DNA from: Lachnospiraceae bacterium
GTDB lineage: Bacteria > Bacillota_A > Clostridia > Lachnospirales > Lachnospiraceae
Direction: 5' to 3'
Length of the DNA stretch: 10,163 nt
NCBI GenBank assembly: GCA_017620345.1
Contig: JAFZQP010000063.1
Coordinates: 1-10,163, forward strand
Made by a program: the position numbers and the translations under genes. Shown piece by piece: positions 8,501 to 10,163 of this stretch. A model generated the notes under the pieces. The model was not told where the DNA came from, ran no database searches, and saw only the letters and a program-made list of their open reading frames with translations. Every line of letters starts with the position of its first letter. Position 1 is the first letter of the stretch.

Positions 8501-10163
8501 TTCTCTCCGCCATATGCAAATGTTGCTCTTACAAGGCTTGCGTTATTTTCAAACGCGCTCTGATGGAAAGCAGTACCGTCAACATTTGCCCATAACTTAA
8601 CTATCGAAGAATTCATAAATGCTTCGTTATATACATTATCAAGGTTTTTATTCAGTAGAAGATACTCGATGGAACTGTTACCTTTAAAAACCCCTTCCGC
8701 TATGTTCTTAATTGGGATAGGTCCATCATTATCAGTTCTTGCACCGATCGTATCCTCTATCTCAAGATCTGCTTTTGCGGCAGGATCTCTGTCCCAATAA
8801 GCAACTAAAGTGGCATTTTCGGTTTCAGGTTCTGCTACATCAAATATGAACTTAGAGGAACTCCCAAACTGGTCTTTTTCCTTAAAGAAATCTTTTGATG
8901 AATCAGGAGTATACCCCAGTTCATTTGCTATCTCATGTCTCTTTCCGTTATCGATATATCTGTATACATAATCATTTTCGGGTGATTTAATGCTGGCTTT
9001 ATATGAAGCTGATGTCGAAGCGGAAGTAGGATCAAGCGTTGAAGGCTTAGGCCCAACTACAGTGATCTTCGTCCTGTCAAACTCACCATCGTAGAAATAC
9101 CCTCCGGTACTGTTAAAATATACATATGACAATGCAGGACACAATCCGAAAAATCCGTATTTTATCTGACCATTGAACATTGATGGCATATTTGCTTCTG
9201 TAAGAATATCGCATTGAGCAAACATTCCCTCTGCCGAATCAAGATTCGCTATTGAAAGATTACTGTGATCATGATAATCAAGATCCGCATAACCCAGAGA
9301 AAGACATTTTGCGAATACATAATTCCCCACATTGCAGTTTATAGTCTTTGAGAATGAAACACTTGCAGCATTTGTTCCATAAAATGCAGCATTTCCTATC
9401 GTTTTAACGGAATACGGGATGTTTATACCGGGAGAACCGTCATTTGACATGGACGATACACCCGAATTTGCAAAAGCCTTGGGACCGATAGTCATATTGG
9501 TCATCGTTTCGCCGAAATTTACTGTAGTAAGCGAACTACAATCCTGGAAAGCAGAAGCACCAACAGAAGAAAGACCGCTTCCGAGTGTTATTGATGTAAG
9601 CGCGGAAGCGCCCATAAATGCGTTGTTTCCAATCTTTGAAATATTAGACGGAAAATCCACAACATTTACGTTTTCAGCATTACCATTGAATGCATCATTA
9701 CATATGTTAGCAATAGGAGCATACTCATCGCATACATATATTACTTCAGTAGGATCAGGTTTGTATTCATCATCGAATAATATGTCACCGGCTTCATTAT
9801 CTTCACTTTCAGGCAGTATATCAGACTGTTCTTCGAAAACCTCAGATATCTCAGGACCTTCTTCGTCTGCATTTTCAATTACGTGTTCTTCAATAACCAA
9901 ATCTACAGGCAAAGATCCATCTTCACTTTGTCCATTCTCATTATCATTATTATTCTCAGAAATATCAGACTCTGTAGGAGTAGCGGCTTCTTCATCAGAA
10001 TTTACCGGTTCTTGCGTATCTCCACCGGGATCAGTCAGTTCTTCACCCACTTCATCAGTATCCGGCTCCTCAAAAGACATCCCCGAATCAGTTTCCGTAA
10101 GTTTAAAATCCTGATCCTTTGTAATGTTAAGTTTTGTGGGATCTGGGCTCCACTTATAGCCCG
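5533..10163 (-). CDS. Giant BspA-like LRR surface protein, 5' end outside window
   Basis: The frame is open to the right edge, giving at least 1542 residues. The first in-window ATG (10080) has no spaced Shine-Dalgarno and no signal peptide, so it is not taken as the start. Numbering from that Met: 1-110 is an extremely acidic stretch; 112-342 is the best BspA-type LRR block (Phe at 131, 155, 178, 203, 233, 256, 287, 311); weaker repeats lie at 437-575 and around 800 and 970-994; the intervening stretches, some rich in Tyr and Asp, are unrecognised. Residues 1225-1247 are Thr-Pro repeats, 1257-1271 mostly Ser, and 1283-1321 Gly/Ser, together resembling a wall-spanning stalk. A domain at about 1380-1461 is shared with the next gene's product. 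The end has TPKTA (1476-1480), a hydrophobic helix (1487-1502) and KKDPEEYIKKAAA, so it is probably wall- or membrane-anchored. The residues before 10080, GYKWSPDPTKLNITKDQDF, suggest the end of an InlB-like beta repeat. An adhesive role is inferred only. Confidence 0.88.
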   Translation of the reverse strand, partial: GYKWSPDPTKLNITKDQDFKLTETDSGMSFEEPDTDEVGEELTDPGGDTQEPVNSDEEAATPTESDISENNNDNENGQSEDGSLPVDLVIEEHVIENADEEGPEISEVFEEQSDILPESEDNEAGDILFDDEYKPDPTEVIYVCDEYAPIANICNDAFNGNAENVNVVDFPSNISKIGNNAFMGASALTSITLGSGLSSVGASAFQDCSSLTTVNFGETMTNMTIGPKAFANSGVSSMSNDGSPGINIPYSVKTIGNAAFYGTNAASVSFSKTINCNVGNYVFAKCLSLGYADLDYHDHSNLSIANLDSAEGMFAQCDILTEANMPSMFNGQIKYGFFGLCPALSYVYFNSTGGYFYDGEFDRTKITVVGPKPSTLDPTSASTSASYKASIKSPENDYVYRYIDNGKRHEIANELGYTPDSSKDFFKEKDQFGSSSKFIFDVAEPETENATLVAYWDRDPAAKADLEIEDTIGARTDNDGPIPIKNIAEGVFKGNSSIEYLLLNKNLDNVYNEAFMNSSIVKLWANVDGTAFHQSAFENNASLVRATFAYGGENSSSIGSRCFAETPKLDHVDFYDDNLKSGDKTKYARFESGTIDSDAFYTAERHDDPTTPDDDFVMKGPMVEGYAPYEFAIDSASHLADDQIYPRYYSGNPWNLTAQYRVQPFTRTYIDYTDTYSDTVIDPPKDYKKTKEFKKTDSDFETGAGGVCLLKYPNRTSYMDVDEIDSPGTVTVKDLESLSSPTRMELDCIDCAQNVVVPYGIDYIDLLQTKRTDYTAGDYYYIFIDDESDANYYLYREDGGAYYEQFKYNPDLLSVTFEDGSVTDFPDRMFEGAANLSSVTFNCDVKNLGYLPFYMPDTEAYVPTYSTYLPFKYSRNGSGNDLSDENRSHLKSIFFDPEKEGSSGSADNGAYSVTNGIIKCNTGEDVIVVQIAPSRGDPVDKSQPNGAKFFNSDVITADELEGVTKYSPYAAKDCDQLTSVSFNKFNDKKGYPISYGCFEDCDRLESVNMPNQPVSIGDKAFANISANMNVYFPNSEAAFHKTPFSPASKDGLTFPKVKFWVNEDSFDEPEHADKHANITYDYNEQSFEIIFSDPNSDDGVYTRKFDAKKDEMADTYLKKLELADDLPKQNGIKPTSWTGVDEDGNKVLTTDPLSRKTTFTPVYGSGDIIEIVFRPEFDGELASDQYKILLQWTSGDKFYSNQQETVNGVGIPTSRKYNGVSYTLNALSNAPYGKSITKELGYEIIIIYESASPTTTPTPTPTTTPTPTPKPTSSPGKTDSTNKTSSSSSNKSSSSSSSTAYPVYVNSQDAGAGGSGALAGIGSTVYLDNGSGSGGSGGSGSGGNKGSGNTTVISTTGGISDPSKITASVNGSSDNYVIKITQTQEADEMGLAALHSAYGDDISPIRYLPFDISLYDSTGTNKISPVPEGISVSLTMPIPDDLAIYGGNAKIASTVGGQLDKIQPRFTVINGVPCMTFTCTHLSPYMIYVDTANLTEAGIADATPKTADGIHPKWFLCFGLAAIAIVMFLKKDPEEYIKKAAA
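5575..5655 (-). other. Degenerate cell-wall sorting signal (TPKTA plus hydrophobic helix)
   Basis: TPKTA (bases 5641-5655) is followed by DGIHPK and then WFLCFGLAAIAIVMFL and KK. This order of a P-x-T motif, a hydrophobic helix and basic residues is that of a sortase substrate. Leu is replaced by Thr and the final Gly by Ala, so recognition by a canonical class A sortase is doubtful. A plain transmembrane anchor is the alternative. Confidence 0.5.
5698..5943 (-). other. Shared pre-anchor domain, copy in the giant BspA-like protein
   Basis: Residues about 1380-1461 begin YLPFDISLYD, contain VSLTMPIPDDL, and end FTCTHLSPYMIYVD. They match the same landmarks, in the same order and at similar spacing, in the C-terminal region of the downstream protein. 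The two genes are therefore likely paralogous at least in this module. Confidence 0.6.
6355..6402 (-). repeat. Two copies of an 8-residue Thr-Pro repeat (24 nt unit)
   Basis: The unit TTTPTPTP occurs twice in tandem at residues 1227-1242 of the giant surface protein, encoded by two imperfect 24-nt units. It starts the stalk that continues as a Ser-rich stretch (about 6268-6312) and a Gly/Ser-rich stretch (about 6118-6234). Such segments usually span the peptidoglycan and can vary in copy number. Confidence 0.8.
9121..9747 (-). repeat. BspA-type LRR block of the giant surface protein
   Basis: Repeats such as IGNNAF, VGASAFQDCSSL and IGNAAFYG space the conserved Phe at residues 131, 155, 178, 203, 233, 256, 287 and 311, with steps of 23-31. 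This is less regular than in the downstream protein, with extra loop residues. The first three repeats are the most canonical. Confidence 0.8.
9751..10080 (-). other. Highly acidic linker segment of the giant surface protein
   Basis: The 110 residues from the Met at 10080 contain 41 Asp/Glu by hand count and only one Lys/Arg (K107). They are also rich in Ser, Asn, Pro and Thr. The segment is probably disordered and extended, and separates the LRR block from whatever lies upstream outside the window. Confidence 0.75.

Noticed and set aside
9419..10114. Ser/Pro-rich open frame of 231 codons on the plus strand
   Set aside because: Its composition is the complement of the acidic linker and LRR codons on the minus strand, and it has no independent gene signals.

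Overview
The window reads as a stretch of a Gram-positive Clostridia chromosome, most likely a gut or rumen Lachnospiraceae-type anaerobe. The reasons are the moderate G+C content, the Clostridia-type Rex, the eukaryote-like (subfamily II) NADP isocitrate dehydrogenase, and two very large BspA-family leucine-rich-repeat surface proteins with C-terminal membrane or wall anchors. The genus is an inference and cannot be fixed from this sequence alone.

All supported genes lie on the minus strand and are read from right to left. The order is: (1) a giant BspA-like LRR surface protein, open at the right edge so its N-terminus is outside the window (5533-10163); (2) a second, complete BspA-like protein with signal peptide and C-terminal membrane anchor (2341-5529); (3) icd, NADP-dependent isocitrate dehydrogenase (1103-2314); (4) rex, the NADH/NAD+-sensing repressor (480-1103); (5) the 5' part of an unrecognised coiled-coil protein that runs off the left edge (1-473). 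The gaps are 3 nt, 26 nt, a 1-nt overlap (TAATG) and 6 nt. No gene-free stretch exceeds 26 bases, and I see no terminator or Rex operator. The whole window could be one leftward transcript, although promoters inside coding sequence cannot be excluded.

The two surface proteins share a homologous domain of about 80 residues just before their C-terminal anchors but reach the envelope differently. The first has a Thr-Pro/Ser/Gly-Ser linker and a degenerate sortase-like TPKTA motif before its hydrophobic segment. The second has only a plain transmembrane helix with an RRRVK tail. Downstream, icd makes 2-oxoglutarate and NADPH, and rex senses the NADH/NAD+ ratio, so this end of the cluster is redox and central metabolism. 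The most notable feature of the layout is large surface-adhesin-like genes packed directly against icd-rex. No clearly new defence or mobile system is visible.
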